Below, one piece after another: positions 11,701-31,814 of a stretch of 64,000 nucleotides of DNA. The notes beneath the pieces were generated by a model. The model was given only the letters and a program-made list of their open reading frames with translations, did no database searches and was not told where the DNA came from. Where the stretch lies: contig NC_090022.1 in the NCBI RefSeq assembly GCF_037176765.1, positions 75,517,209-75,581,208 on the forward strand, in the 5' to 3' direction. This stretch comes from Anolis sagrei. Its lineage: Eukaryota > Chordata > Lepidosauria > Squamata > Anolidae. The translations under genes and the position numbers were made by a program. How positions within the stretch are numbered: position 1 is the first letter of the stretch; each line of letters begins with the position of its first letter.

Positions 11701-13823
11701 AATGGCCATTCTAGAACCCTTGAAACAGAAATCACAGAGTTGGAAGAGACCTCATAGGCCATCCAGTCCAACCCCCTGCCAAGAAGCAGGAATATTATAT
11801 TCAAAGCACCCCTGACAGATGGCCATCCAGCCTCTGTTTAAAAGCTTCCAAAGAAGGAGTCTCCACCACATTCCGAGGCAGAGAGTTCCACTGCTGAATG
11901 GCTCTCACAGTCAGGAAGTTCTTCCTCATGTTCAAATGGAATCTAAAGCACTGTGCCACCACAGCAAACACATTAGAACAGTGGTTCTCAACCTGGGGTC
12001 CCCAGATGTTTATGGCCTACAACTCCCAGAAATCCCAGCTAGTTTACAAGCTATTAGGATTTCTGGGAGTTGAAGGCCTAAAACATCTGGGGACCCCAGG
12101 TTGAGAACCACTGCATTAGAACCAGGAAATGTAGAGGCCTCCACCCAAATTGAATATTTGTTATTGTGTGCTTCAGGCAAACCCCAACTTATAGCAACAT
12201 TATCTTCAGAGTTTTCTTGGCAAAATTTATTTCAGTGTTTTCCATTGCCTTATTCAAAGGTTGAAAGAATGTGAGTTGCCCAAAGTCATTCTGAGCTTCC
12301 ATGCCTGGGGAGGGATTTGGGGTCCTGGTGCAACTGTAAAATCACTACACCACAGCTCCACCTAAACAGAACATATTCTATGAGGATCTAGGTTTTCCAG
12401 TAGTGAGCAGTCTTATAGCTTTTTAGATGCCTTTGGTTTTTGATCAAGATCCTTTCATGTGACCAAACCTTTCAGGAAGAATCCAAACCTGTTCTGTCTT
12501 TCAGGAGTCGCATAAAAACATTCGGGTCAAATATCTACTTTCTGTTACTACTTTCTGTCTTCTTCTCCAGCCTCATTTTAACACTAGTTGGGATCCAGAA
12601 GTCCTTATTCCCCCCAATAAAGTCGGTTTTTTCAAGTAGATGTGATACTTTCGCTTTATACTTTCCCTTGAACTTACACCTCAGAATATTCTGGAGTGAG
12701 AAGCTTAAAAGCACAAAGAATATTTGAGTTGTTCATATTGTTACTGAGCAGCACTCACTATTCCTACACCTGGTATGGGCATCATGTGGTTCTCTGGATA
12801 TGGTTTAACTGCAGCTTTTCATAGCCCCCAGACAAAGAGCCACGGGTTAGAAAGGATGGGAGCTGCAGTCCAACATCTAGAGCATTGCATGACTCCCACT
12901 TCTGCCCTAACCCTTGAAACCAAAGTGCTATTCTCCTGTCATTGAACTTGGTCATAATGTTGACCAACTTCTGGCAGTTTTTAATACAGGTATGTTTTTC
13001 TCTCTTGTAGCCTACGAGTGAGGAGGATTTGTGCCCTATCTGCTATGCGCACCCAATCTCTGCCATATTCAAGCCATGCTCCCACAAATCATGCAAGTGA
13101 GTCAACTATTTGTGGCAGAGGGTGTTTTTTTCATACTGATTAGACTGTAACATTGCATGCAGAATTTAGCCTCCTAGGAAAGAGCCTCCTTACTTAATCC
13201 TTCAGGCTGCGAAAGTGGGCTTAAAAATGTGTGCTCCACAAAGAAAAAGGAGACATCTGACAGCTAGCTCAGCAGATGGTCTCCATGCTAAAAAGGTCAC
13301 TGCCATGTAATTTTATGTGGCCCGTGAGGTCCAGAGGCATTTCAGCGCTTGCAGCATTTTGAATGGCTGTGCTTGCATTTTGTTTTATGTTTATTGATAC
13401 TTTCAGAAAACAATTAATGGATGAATGAGGATGGTGTGTGATATAGTAACTCAGGTTATTAAACAATATTTTAAGTAGCAGTTACGTTTATACAGTCTTA
13501 CCATTACAAACAGCCTCTTGAAGGCAACCATCAGGCTGATGGTAAAAATGAGTTTGACACCCCTGCCTTGAAGGTATTAAATATAGAAGCTAAACCTAAG
13601 CTTGGTCTCTGCCCTGAGTCCTCCTTTGGGGGTTGAGAAGGACAGGATATAAAGGTTTTAAATAAATAAATAAATTCTGAAAACATGTGTGCATTTAGAG
13701 CTTTTCCTTTTCTCTCTTTCTAGAGCCTGCATCAACCAGCACCTGATGAACAACAAGGACTGCTTCTTCTGCAAGGCCACCATCACGGGTGTGGACGATT
13801 ACATTAAGCCGGCCACCTCCTAG
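8760..13823 (+). CDS. RNF123: RNF123 (KPC1) E3 ubiquitin ligase, last three coding exons (partial)
   Basis: RNF123 is the RING subunit of the KPC ubiquitin ligase, a cytoplasmic complex with UBAC1 known to ubiquitylate p27Kip1 and to act on NF-kB p105. Coding exons seen are 8760-8854, 13011-13096 and 13724-13823. All have AG/GT borders, and their phases join into 93 codons plus stop. The first gives [20 protein letters not shown], resembling the human tail. The second and third give a C3HC4 RING: CPICY, CSHKSC, CINQH, CFFCK. It ends at TAG 13821-13823 with KPATS, so its extreme C-terminus differs from the longer human tail as I recall it. About 1,200 residues expected upstream lie outside the window. 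Its 3' end faces GMPPB tail to tail. Confidence 0.95.
11728..11945 (-). repeat. CR1 LINE 3' fragment
   Basis: Reading the minus strand gives the CR1 C-terminus ([11 protein letters not shown]-like, then the LLGVL and GGW..WP region) and its 3' tail near 11728. It is close to the copy at 36388-36800. Confidence 0.8.
11979..12113. mobile_element. Palindromic hAT MITE, family A (CAGTGGTTCTCAACC ends)
   Basis: A 135-bp element with near-perfect inverted halves and Charlie-like termini CAGTGGTTCTCAACC. It is flanked by the 8-bp duplication CATTAGAA at 11971-11978 and 12114-12121. It has no coding capacity, so a hAT transposase must have moved it in trans. Confidence 0.88.
12156..12362 (-). repeat. 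Sauria-type SINE
   Basis: In reverse complement it shows the tRNA-like head (gtggtgtagtgatttt), the body with ggcaatggaaaac and ttgccaagaaaactc, and the tail near 12156. It is diverged by point changes. Confidence 0.8.
13097..13723 (+). other. RNF123: RNF123 last intron
   Basis: This intron runs from gtgagt to ctctttctag. It carries a LINE 3' tail (ctgagtcc...gatataaa...aataaataaa) at about 13590-13676, which ends about 45 bases before the terminal exon. Nothing else is recognised. Confidence 0.75.
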
Positions 13824-15887
13824 TGCCTGGACCCTGCAGGGCAGGGCCGCATGCCTGGGCCACTCCTCCGCAGGGTGGCTCTCTCTCCCTCCCTCCCTCT
13901 TCTGAGGGCACCTCTGTCAAAGGCGGCCACTGTTCTGCACAGCTGAGCTCCCTTTTATTTATAACACCTCTTGCAGGCCAAGTACTGCTGTATGCATCAT
14001 TTAGGTCACATTGTCCCCTTCAGTCCCCTGAATTTAGGTACATTTCCTGCCACTTTCATTGACTCCAAACAAACAGGTATTGGGCTTTCCACATGGGGTA
14101 TGTACAAGGGGCAGAACATACTCAGGTTCTCTACCTCAGCCTGAATCTGTAGCTCCTTTCCTATATCTATCCCGGGAACCCTGCCTTGTACTGTAGCTGG
14201 AAACTTGGGTGGCAGCATGGTACTCCCCGTGATGGGATGCCAACTGCTCACCAGCCACGTGTGTTCTTGCCACTGCTGCAGCACTTTGTTATTTGGCCTT
14301 GCATATGTGTCTCAGAGTTGGTTCAAATATTTATGCGGACATGCTGTGCAGTAGCTCTTCTGCCTGTACCACGCTATACGTTGGCTTTGGAGACTGAGGG
14401 AGATTGGAAGTAATTCTCGGTGTGAAATCAAGAGGTGGTACAGGCCAGGGATAGACTGTACCCATTTGTCTGCCTAAAAATTTGAATTTGCTCTTCAGGA
14501 ATCTGGTTCCTTTTCTTTGAAGGTGAAGAAAGCCCGGAGAAGCATAGTGAAAGCTTTTGAAGGCCTTTGTTGTGGGGAGCTTGGTGATGTGACAAAAGGC
14601 ACCCTATGCTGCAACTAACATTAGTGCAGAGATCTGAACTAACATCCAGGCTTCTCCAAGAAAGAAAGAAAGATCAGATGCCATAGTGACCAGGATTTGA
14701 TCCCTGCATTGTGTAGTGGTTGGGAGAAGCATCAATTAGACTGATTTTTCTGGGTTACGATAGGTGTACATCTGTCTGCACTGTTATCTTCCACCAGCCG
14801 AAGGTGCCTATGGCACCAGCCCTTCACTGTGTGACCAGGCTGCCTCTTCCAGCCAGGAGCAGACAACATTTTTTTTAAAAAAAAAACAACAAAAACATTT
14901 ACTAACTGTGTGTGAGACTTGTAACCTGAAGTGTTGGGGAGGGTAGCAAGCATTATGCTTGGAGCAAGGAATTTAACTTATGTGCATCTATGATTGTCAC
15001 CCTCCCTGAAGCCCCTCCAAACTGGAGAGGGTGTTACTTCCATAAAATGGAATATTATTAAATTATTATTCCTTAAAGCTGTAAGGTGTGTGTTCTTCCT
15101 GACTGTTACACATCTCTGGGAGGAAGGGTACAGCAAGTAATGGGCAAGCAGGTGACAAAGGAACTATGGGAATTTTTACTAGGGTGGCATTAGTAAAAAG
15201 TGAGCTATAGTTTAGGACTACTGCTACCCTCTTTAGTTCCTCTGGGGAACATGAAACATATGACACTTCACAGTATCTATTATTCATTATTATATAATAT
15301 TTCATGTTTTCATTACACAATGGAGCTCTGTCCAGAGCTCTTGAACAATACAGATGGTGGTTATTGGCCATTTAGAGGAAGGGAGCCAGTTTGTGTAAGG
15401 CAGTAAGAGTTCCCTTGACAAGCACTGCATCCTGTGTCCCAAGGTGCTTCAGCAGCAGCAGCCAAGTGCTCCGTTGAAGTGACCACACTGCATGCCGTCC
15501 ATTTCTTTCCCCATTCCTATTGCAGCCTGTTCTCTTGCAGTGGCTGAGATGCTCTGCTATCTCAGCATCTGCAGTACAAGCAGTTCATTTCCTATTTGCT
15601 GACCTTCCAAACGAGGGCTGCTGGTGCAGGTAAACCTCTTCTACCTTGCTTCCAAGAAGCAATTCAGAAGTTGCTGCATGACTTTCCCATAGCTGTACTC
15701 CCAAGGCAGGCCCGAAAAAGGGTTAGGAGGTCAGCAGCAGGAGCAGAGTTAATATTTTGATTTGGAGAGTTTAGTTGAGAATTCAGCAAAGAGTCCCAAC
15801 TGCCAAGGCACAGAGAGGGATATCTCATGAGAGGGCAGAAGAGGAAGGCTCCCAATCAGCAGGACCCACACTCCGCATCCAGAACGC
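13824..15887. other. RNF123 3' UTR and RNF123-GMPPB convergent interval
   Basis: No gene is seen. A variant polyadenylation hexamer ATTAAA lies at 15057-15062 on the plus strand and could end RNF123 transcripts. The GMPPB 3' UTR must occupy the right part. In mammals the leucine-rich-repeat gene AMIGO3 lies in this interval, but no leucine-rich reading was found here on either strand. Confidence 0.6.
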
Positions 15888-23330
<7,443 letters not shown>

Positions 23331-25110
23331 GCGAGACGGAGCCGGGTCGGGGAAGGAAAGGAAGGGAAGGGAGGAAAGCCGGGCAGGGGGCGGGGGTCCT
23401 TGACTACGGGGCGAACCGGCTTGGTCAGAGACCAGGTCAGATTGCGTTTCCTCCACGACGAATAAAGACAACCAGTGGGGGAAAGAGTAGGCCAAACTAG
23501 GCGAGGAGGATTCAACGGGCAGCACTCGACGTCCACGGGGCGCCTCAGCCCCCTCAAACAGGCCCTGCTGTCACTTGGCTTAAGTCTTACGTGGGTAGGA
23601 GTCCAGCTCCAACCTACTTTTGTTACATTTGTATTAAGATATTAATATTGTTATTTATGTTCGTGAAAGACTTGTTAGTTAGGACAATTTAAACGTCTTA
23701 GGTGCATCTACACTGTAGAATGAATGCAGGTTGAGACTCATTGAACTGCCACGGCTGAGTGCTATGAAATTAATTATGGAGGTTTTGCTAGGTTTTGGTT
23801 TTTTTTTTCATCATCATAGTTTTAATAAAAACTGTAACAAAAGTGTATGTTTTTTTCATCATTATAAAATCATCCCTCTCTTTAATTACACACTACATCA
23901 GCAGCCATATGGGGAACAACAGCTTTAGGAGTATAAATGAGGATGTAAAACTCTGCACAAAACTGCATTAATTATTTTAAGCATGTAAAAATTTCAGGAA
24001 ATAACACCACCCAAAACAGAGAGACAATAAAGACAAATGGCTATGTAATACAATCTCAGATTTTGAGAAGGTATTCAGACAACATATTGTGGAAAAAAAT
24101 CTGGTGGCACCATGACAAATGGTTTCAGTTTTACTAGGTTTTTACTAGGTTTTTGTTGGGAAAGGCTTCTCGTTAGTCATCATAAATTCAGTTTATAATT
24201 TTGCCTAAGTCCAAGTATGGCTAGGTCTAGATTAAACCTATTTTTATACTAAATTTATATTAGGTGAAGACTTTTTGTTAGCCATGACCTGTTCAGTGGT
24301 TCTCAACTTGTAGGTCCCCGGGTCCTTTGGCCTACAACTCCCAGAAATCACAGCCAGCTTACCAGCTGTTAGAATTTCTGGGAGTTGAAGGCCAAAACAT
24401 CTGGGGATCCAAAGATTGAGAACCACTGTGTTAAACAGTCCTAGATATAACTTTGCTTAAGTCTTAACTGCCATTTGAATAGCTATGGCTCAATTCTGTG
24501 GGATCCTGGCATTTGTAGTTAGTAGCAGAGAAGACTGAAGGCCACATAAAACTACAACTCCCGTGGCGTTTGAATCACAGCAGTAAACATGGTGTCAAAC
24601 AGCATTAAATCTACAATGTAGGTGTGCCTTCAGTCTAAGTCAGACCTACATATAAATTACTGAAAGATTTTTGGAATGATAGTTGTGTTAAAACTGTTTC
24701 AAGAAAACCAGCACAGAGTGGGTTGCTGAGTGAGTTTTCTGCGCTGTATGATCATGTTCCAGAAGCACAGAGTATCTAGCCAGTTCTATGGTGTAAGGTT
24801 TTAGGAATGCACTGTCCATTTCATATATGGCATCTGGTGAAATGGACAGTGTTCAGGAAACTTTGTGAGATTGTAAAGAAGAGTTTTCAACCCCCTTTAG
24901 CTGTTAGAATATGTGTTTTGCTTCTGTAATGCCACAAGAAACTGTTCAACTCCATATTTATTTATTTGGGAGTGCTTCCCATTGAATACAGTGAGACATA
25001 CATTCAAATAAGGAATCCTTTGGACTGTGGATGAGTTGATTGAGTTTTCAGGAGCAGCAGCATCAGGTAGTGAAAGATGTAATTGCTGTTTGGCACTGCT
25101 CTCTCCCAGG
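23331..25110 (+). other. NICN1: Probable NICN1 5' intron with MITE remnants
   Basis: Between the CpG-island donor and the acceptor ctctcccag lie a broken family B MITE (23699-23795 and 24463-24632), a family A hAT MITE (24294-24428) and a fragment of the palindromic family E near 24710-24780. No coding exon is seen. If transcription starts instead near 25000, this is upstream DNA. Confidence 0.5.
24294..24428. mobile_element. hAT MITE, family A
   Basis: Ends CAGTGGTTCTCAAC and GATTGAGAACCACTG enclose inverted halves with the tacaactcccagaaat motif. The length of 135 bp equals other family members. Flanking 8-mers no longer match, so it is an older or disrupted insertion. Confidence 0.8.
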
Positions 25111-27344
25111 ATGGGGACCATGGCCCTGGAGCCTGCGCCTTGCACCATCAAAAGTCCGGTGGCGCTTCAAGTGGGAGACATGAGGACAGAGCTCGGCCGG
25201 CCAGGAGTGGTAGTGACAGATGTTGTGCTCCCTCACTCGCAGGTCATTGATGTAAGTGTCTACACATGAACAGGTTTGGAGTACTGACTGTTGGTAGAGC
25301 ATATGGAAGCTTTTAAACGGAGGCTGGATGGTCATCTGTTGGGGGTGCTTTGAATGCGATTGTCCTGCTTCTTGGCAGGGGCTTGGACTGGATGGCCCAT
25401 GAGGTCTCTTCCAATTCTATGTTTCTATATATGTTTGTAGTCTCTGACCCGGCATTAACCTTTCAGTTAATTTAGAGCAGAGCTTTCCAAACTGTGTGTT
25501 GCAATATGTGTGTTGGCTGCAGCATAAAAATGTGTCTCACAAAAGTAACAAGAAATTACAAAAGTCTTGGAAATGTATGTTATTATCTTACAAAACATAC
25601 AATTTTAAAAATGTAAATGGAAGCTTTTATGGTACGTGTTTTGTACATTTCGTTATTACATTTTGTGTGTGTGTGTCCGTATCTCTTACAAGGGGTTGGT
25701 TTAACCTCCGGTTTGCTAAAAACAACAACAACTGTGTCATGAAATTATGCATGTCTAAAAAGCTTGTCACCAACATGAAAAGTTTGAAAAGCTCTGGTTT
25801 AGAGTTTTTCTTTGAGTCTTGAAAGTCTCTACTTCATAATTTGTCCCTGTAGGCAAAATTCTCTGTTTGCGTTTCTGGAGCACAAAAATTGTCCTGCTGT
25901 CTTTCATAGCAAGGACTGCTGAGTAAGAGAATGAGGAATTCCTAGAACTTTTCCCAACAGTATGTTATGTATTACTATATATGACTTCAAGGAACTCATT
26001 CATCTCTTATCTCAGTTGCAGGAAATCGTATTCAAGAATTACTACACAGCCTTTTTTACTCTTCGGGTGCAGCGCCGCAGCCCTGCAGATGGAGGGAACG
26101 AAAGCCCTTCTAAATGGGTTACATGTCTGAGGAACTACTGCTTGATGCCCAACCCACACACAGAGGAAGGCTCTCAGGACTACTTCTCCTTGTCTAGACA
26201 TCAGGTCAGGACTTCAGCATAAATTGCCATTGTGTGCAGTTGGTATAGACCTTTGACTCCTTAGATTGTTTCCTGTCCAATCTAGCAAACTGCTCTCTAC
26301 AATCTTTTACTCTGTAAGATTTTCTTAAAAAAATCTTTAGACTAGAGGTGGGGATTATGTGATTTTTTTTAAATATGTTGTTGAATTTTAACTCCCAATA
26401 ACCCTAGCCATATTAATTATTGGAGTCTCAATTAAACTCTTTTTTGATAGTACTAGTTAATACCACATATACTCATATATAAGTTGATCCCATATATAAC
26501 TCAAGAGCAGGTTTTAGGGCCAAAATTATGGGTTTTGGTGGCATTTCAAAGAGAGGAGAAAGCACAGTATTAATTCATATCAAAAAGGAACTTTTCCCTT
26601 CTCTGTATCTCATCTTTCCTCTGAACTGCAAAAAAGCAGCTGCTAATGAGGGGATAAAGTGATAATTTAAAACAACCCTTGCAAAAAAGCTTTTCATAAC
26701 ATGGGTTATAGATCATTTCATCAGATGTCTGAAGTTTTATCCAATATTTCTAATGTTTTATCTAATATTTCATCTGGAGGACCAAAGTTTGCCCACGCTT
26801 GATAAGCTATTCACTTTTGCATATAGCATGACAATTCAGGTGCTAGATTAATTTATGGAACACAATAAGAAACTTTCATCCCCTCCCTCTGATTAGTTAA
26901 GTCCCAGTCTATTCTTACAACAACAGCTATTGCTAATAATGCTTTGCCTCTTTTCTTTTGCCAGATGCTTTGTGATGTGGACCGGGTGGCTGCCATACGT
27001 CTTATTCTGCGCCAACCCTCTCCAGTATGGTTTCATTTTACCATTGAGGAGCTGCAGCTTTTTCCTGGGGGTCTGAAAGTAAGCTCTCATTTTTCCTAAC
27101 AACGCCTTTCACTTCTTTAGACACTGCCTGAATCCTCCCTGGTTTGATCAGATTTTTTTTAAAAAAATCTTCAGAACAGAATCTGTGGGCTGACAGTGAA
27201 TGTTTCACGCTCTTTCCAAGAAGATGTTAAATTACGTGAACTGGAGTAGCTACTGTATTGTTGTATTTGTATCTGATGGGCTTGGCCTCATGTAAGCCGC
27301 ACCGAGTCCCTTCAGGGAGATGGTGGCAGGGTATAAATAAATAA

Positions 27345-27389
<45 letters not shown>

Positions 27390-29652
27390 GTGCCTGGTTC
27401 TCCTTATGTTTGGTAAAGTTGCCAAGAAGCCTCTGGTTCTCTAATGGAGGGAGTTCACATCATTAATTAAACCTAGCTTCCAGCATCTGTGGAGCAAAAC
27501 TGATTGTCTCAGCTGCTTGGCTTGAATATTCTTTTGACTTTCCAGTGTAATCCAACTGTTAAAACTATCTCCTTATTTATTTATTTACTTTATTTATATA
27601 CCGCTTTTCTCAGCCCTCAGGCGACTCAAAGCGGTGAACAACATGGATACAAAACATCACGAGACAAGTATAGGGCAATTTAAAACAATTGTAACATAAA
27701 TCATTAAACATCAATATAACAATCATTAGCGCCTCAACAGTAAAATCAGAATCCAGTCTCATCATCCATTATTCCGTATTCCTATGTTCCTTCACAATAT
27801 CCCATTCATGAAGCTTTGTCATCCATAGAAGAAGTCCACTGTTTTCTTTCTCATTCTGTGTTCCATGCAACTAAATTCACATACTGAGTATGAATGCAGC
27901 TGCTGGAGCCTTTCTGTATGAACATGGGATGCAATAGTTAGCTATGGTTTTAACGCCTTACTTGCCAGGTACAGTTTTGAAACCAATTTTAGAATAACAA
28001 CTTTTATTTTTGTACCCTGCCTCTACCTCCCTGAAGGGGCAATTTACATATGACACGAAGTGCCTAAAACAACACATAAAATGAACATACAGTACAATAC
28101 AATAAAGTAAAACCAATAGCATATAAAACAATGCCCAATAACCTATGGTGAAAACTGCCGTAAAACATGACCAAACTGTAAACAAGACAACGGAATGGGA
28201 TAGTGCAAATTGTAGCCAAGGAACAAGGGCATTGGATGGAAGTGCAGTGCTGTGTAATTAATTACGGACCATTGAAAGGTTTGACAGTGAAATTCAAGTA
28301 GGGAAAAGAACAGGACCCCGGACACTATATCTCTAAAATGATTGCAAATAATCCCTTCATCACTGTGTGAATAATAATTATGGATTTGCCTGGAAAAATT
28401 GAAACATCTCACCTGTCTGTCAATAGGCTCCTCTGAGAAACTGATTGCGTACAGTATTACATCTGTATCTCTGCCTGTATTTCTGCTTTAGCCTTCTTTT
28501 CTCTTTCAGAGTCCACAGAAAGGTTTTCCAGCTTGGCTCTCTCATCCGTCTCCTCAGGAACGGCCGGCAAACCTGCATGAGGTAAGTATTATGGATACCG
28601 AGGCCTTTCTTCTAATGAGGGCATGTTTCTAGGTAAAGAGCCCCCAAAATGATTGGTTAAAGATTGGTGATAGGCTCTTAGTGGGGAGTAGCCTTTGAGA
28701 AGATGTGGAGAAGTATCCAAAAAACTAGGAAGAAAAATTGTCAATCTGAATATGTATTATCGAAGGCTTTCATGGCCAGAATCACTGGGTTGTTGTGTGT
28801 GATTTTCGGGCTGTATGGCCATGTTCCAGAAGCATTCTCTCCTGACATTCCACCTGCATCTATGGCAGGCATCCTCAGAGATTGTGAGGACATCACGACC
28901 TCTGAGGATGCCTGCCATAGATGCAGGTGAAATGTCAGGAGAGAATGCTTCTGGAACATGGCCATACAGCCCGGGGGAAAACACAACAACCCACTCTAAA
29001 TATAATTATTCTTTGCTTTCAGGATCTCCCTGATGCTGATAAAGTATCTTCTGAAGTGCAGCAAATGTGGGTCCTGACAGAAATGCTCCAAGCCAGCCAG
29101 CCAGTATCACGGATTGGGCGCTTTGATGTTAGTTTCTTTTTGCTTGCTGTCATGGTTGTTCATTCCTCATTTAATAAACAACTACTCTGGTTAAAGAGAT
29201 TTTCCTCTGGATAAGGAGATTACTCTTCAACTTCAGATTGTATGTCCAGGCATTACTGTCTGAAATGATGGCTCCATCATGATATGAGAAGAGCCTTGTT
29301 GATTTGAGCTCTTCTTACATCAGATGTACACATTGTGGAAAGCTCTAATGGAGGACATTTCTAGGCAGCGTAAAATGTATACTTCTAGCATTCTAGCAGG
29401 GAGGAGGAAAAGCTTGGAGGAGGGAAAAGGAGGAGGAGGAAAGCGTGGAGCTCCTCAATATGCCCCCAGGGCTCTGCAAAGCACATTTTGAGAACCGTTG
29501 TACTAGACTTTCCCACTGATGGAGTGAGCACAGGGTCTGTGGGGAATAGAAATCACAATAATCAAAGTTTCCTGAATGTTTGCTAAAATAATATTCTGTA
29601 TCACTTTCAGGTTGATGGCTCCTATGATCTTAACCTCCTGTCGTATACTTGA
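25111..29652 (+). CDS. NICN1: NICN1, nicolin-1, tubulin polyglutamylase complex subunit (complete)
   Basis: Nicolin-1 (p24/PGs5) is a non-catalytic subunit of the TTLL1 tubulin polyglutamylase complex. Coding exons are 25111-25251, 26016-26204, 26965-27078, 28510-28581, 29023-29127 and 29611-29652, all in phase 0 with GT-AG borders. The protein reads SPVALQVGD, LQEIVFKNYYTAF, KWVTCLRNYCLMPNPH, HQMLCDVDRVAAIRLILRQP, SSEVQQMW and RIGRFD, ending DLNLLSYT, and is collinear with human (213 aa). Two in-frame ATGs compete: 25111 gives 220 aa and 25120 gives 217 aa. The second gives the human spacing to the VALQVGD motif and has a strong Kozak context (gaccATGG); the first lies one base after a splice acceptor. 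It has no catalytic motif, signal peptide or membrane segment. Confidence 0.96.
25294..25432 (+). repeat. CR1 LINE 3' fragment
   Basis: It encodes a [16 protein letters not shown]-like end, continues through 'cttggcaggggcttggactgg', and finishes near the 'caattctatgtttctat' tail typical of CR1. It lies in NICN1 just after its first coding exon. Confidence 0.8.
27079..28509 (+). other. NICN1: NICN1 intron with LINE tails
   Basis: The intron contains a plus-strand LINE 3' tail ending in (ATT)n at 27283-27390, and minus-strand LINE tails at 27571-27760 (accgcttttctcagccctcaggcgactca) and 28000-28130. These share the 'gagtcccttcagggagat...tataaataaa' design of squamate CR1/L2-like 3' ends. No exon is seen. 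Confidence 0.7.
28755..28996. mobile_element. Palindromic element, family E
   Basis: The left arm (tatcgaaggctttcatggcc, then tggccatgttccagaagc) recurs inverted on the right (gcttctggaacatggcca) around a centre of 'cctcagagattgtgagg'. The right end is shorter, lacking the gaaagccttcgacaat terminus. Related copies lie at 34058-34150, 59203-59400 and 59827-60063. The superfamily is uncertain: a DNA MITE, or Penelope-like elements joined head to head. It ends 26 bases before the fifth NICN1 coding exon. Confidence 0.7.
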
Positions 29653-31814
29653 ATTCTCCCTGATCCAGAAGTAGGCAAGGAATCTCAGGGGTGAATTCAC
29701 TGGACTGCATCCCTGCAATTGTGGGACAGTTTTGAGGCAGAAGAAAAAGTTGAGTTAAATCTGCTCCTTTCAAGTTCCAGTCCTTCCCCTTTCTGTTGTT
29801 CAGAGATGTCTTCACTGGAAACTCTCTCTGTCTCCCCTCAACTAGGTCGCATGTATAGGACATTCTTATTTTGCACTAGGTCAGGCACAGTTGGATTACC
29901 TGGACTGAAGGTGCCTTACTTAGGCTTTTCATCTCCTGCTTTGCTTTTCCAAGCCTTGCTCCTTCATGCTTGTTTTTTTAAGGACAAAACTAAGCATCTT
30001 CTTCAAGAAACTAGTACACAATTGCATGTTTTCATTTTGTTAAGGGAATGGCCTTGAGAGCATGTTGTTCCCCAGTCCAAGGCTTGGAATTCCAGAGAAA
30101 CAAGAGTTCAGTTATGATTTTCTTTGCTGTGGCTACCTCATCAACAACAACAGAGCATCAGTTTTTTATTTATTTATTTTCAGTATTTTGGAGACAATGA
30201 GAGAAACTTATTGAAAGCTTATTGGGTCCTTATTTTTTCCAAAAGAAGGATGGGAAGCAAGTGTTCGTTTAGGTGTTTCCTGGCTCCTTTGTGAGCAGTG
30301 ATTATAAATGAAGGGCAGTCCAGTAATATCTTTGTGAGCACTTGTCTTAAAAGAGACGAGAACGAACTAGCCAATGGTCTATTAGTCCTAGACTGGACAT
30401 CTTTGAAGCTAGCAGCAATATAGTAAACAGTTTTGCGTAGCAAAAATAGAAAATGAAAGTGCTATCTTACACTGTAAGTCAAACTGTAGCTGTATTTTGA
30501 TTTTCAGTTGAGCCCCTTATGATTTCTTGTAACAATATACATTTCAAAAAGCAAAGTTATGTTGGGAAGCCCGTCTGCAAATGCTTTGGAGCATGCCTTA
30601 TAGAAAGTCCATCTGCATAACAAATTGTTGTCACCAATGTATTCCTCAAACATTTCCTTATTCATTGACTATTCCAATTGCCTAGCTTACCCCTATTATC
30701 AGTTGTAAATAATCATTTATTCTGGCTGACCAATTGCACTTGGACACTAACTGTTGAGAACGGCAATTGATTTTTATGGGGAAAGTCTGGGTTCAGATTC
30801 CTGCAGTATTCCTACTTTAAGAAAATACTTTCTCTCAGCTGGCCTATTGGCACAGCAATATAATGTTGTCCCTCCAGTGGCTACTCTGTCAGTTTAGGAA
30901 GAGAATATTTGACCCCTTTCCCTGTTTCTGTTGTACCACTCTTCTCCCAGACAGATGTTTCTTTTCTGTGGTGAGTTATACTTCCTGTAGTATCTGTACA
31001 ATTTGTAGTTATCGGATGCAGTATACTGCAGGACAGAATGAATTGCTACTGTATGATCTGCACCTATTGTTTGTTTTTAATGCTGGACATTAGAACTCAG
31101 GAGGAACTTTACTGTTTCTTTTATCTGTGTACTTTCTTCCCTGTTATTTATTATGAATTATTTATGTTATTTATAGCTTGAAAGAACTGCAATGGTCTTC
31201 AAACCATTGTATTACATCAGGGTTGATGGGTAAGTCTTTTCCAGCATAGATTCCCAAATAAAGGATAATTCATTTATTTATTGCATGTGCTTCTTATAAC
31301 CATATAAAAGAAAGTATTGATTCTTATCTATGTAATTAAATCTGTTAAGTTTATTTATTCATCTGTGGATGGTGGTGATGATGACGATGCCACTATGAGT
31401 TTCCACACTGGGTAACATCAAGCCTAGTGGCACCATTAGTGGAATAGAATCACTGGGATCAGAGAGAACTGAAATACACCAAGGACAGAAAATAATGTTT
31501 ACCTGAACACCCATTGGGTGAACTTACTCTCTCGCTACAAAATCTGAATAAATCTTACCAAGAAACCCCTGTGATATCTTTACCTTAGGGTAGCCATAAG
31601 TTTGAAACTACTTGGAAATACACAATAACAAAGTGGTCATTAGCGTATAGCTAGGTGATAGCAATCACACACGGAGGAACCAATTAAGACAAGGAGATAG
31701 GTAGTATGCCTGATTTAGTCCACAGGAGACAATAGCCCCTTCTGCACAGTAATGTAATCCAGTTCAAAGCAGATAATCTAGATTTTATGTGGCAGTATAG
31801 AAGGAGCCAGAGAT

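Larger units (their letters stand above)
8855..13010 (+). other. RNF123: RNF123 penultimate large intron
   Basis: This 4.2-kb intron runs from donor GTAAGT to acceptor tctcttgtag. It holds a minus-strand CR1 piece, a 135-bp hAT MITE and a minus-strand Sauria SINE, annotated separately. No further exon is seen. Confidence 0.8.

Noticed and set aside
28703-29214. Several open frames containing 'ETSGENA' peptides
   Set aside because: They are chance readings of the palindromic family E repeat, seen in both orientations and at several loci. They are not a host gene.
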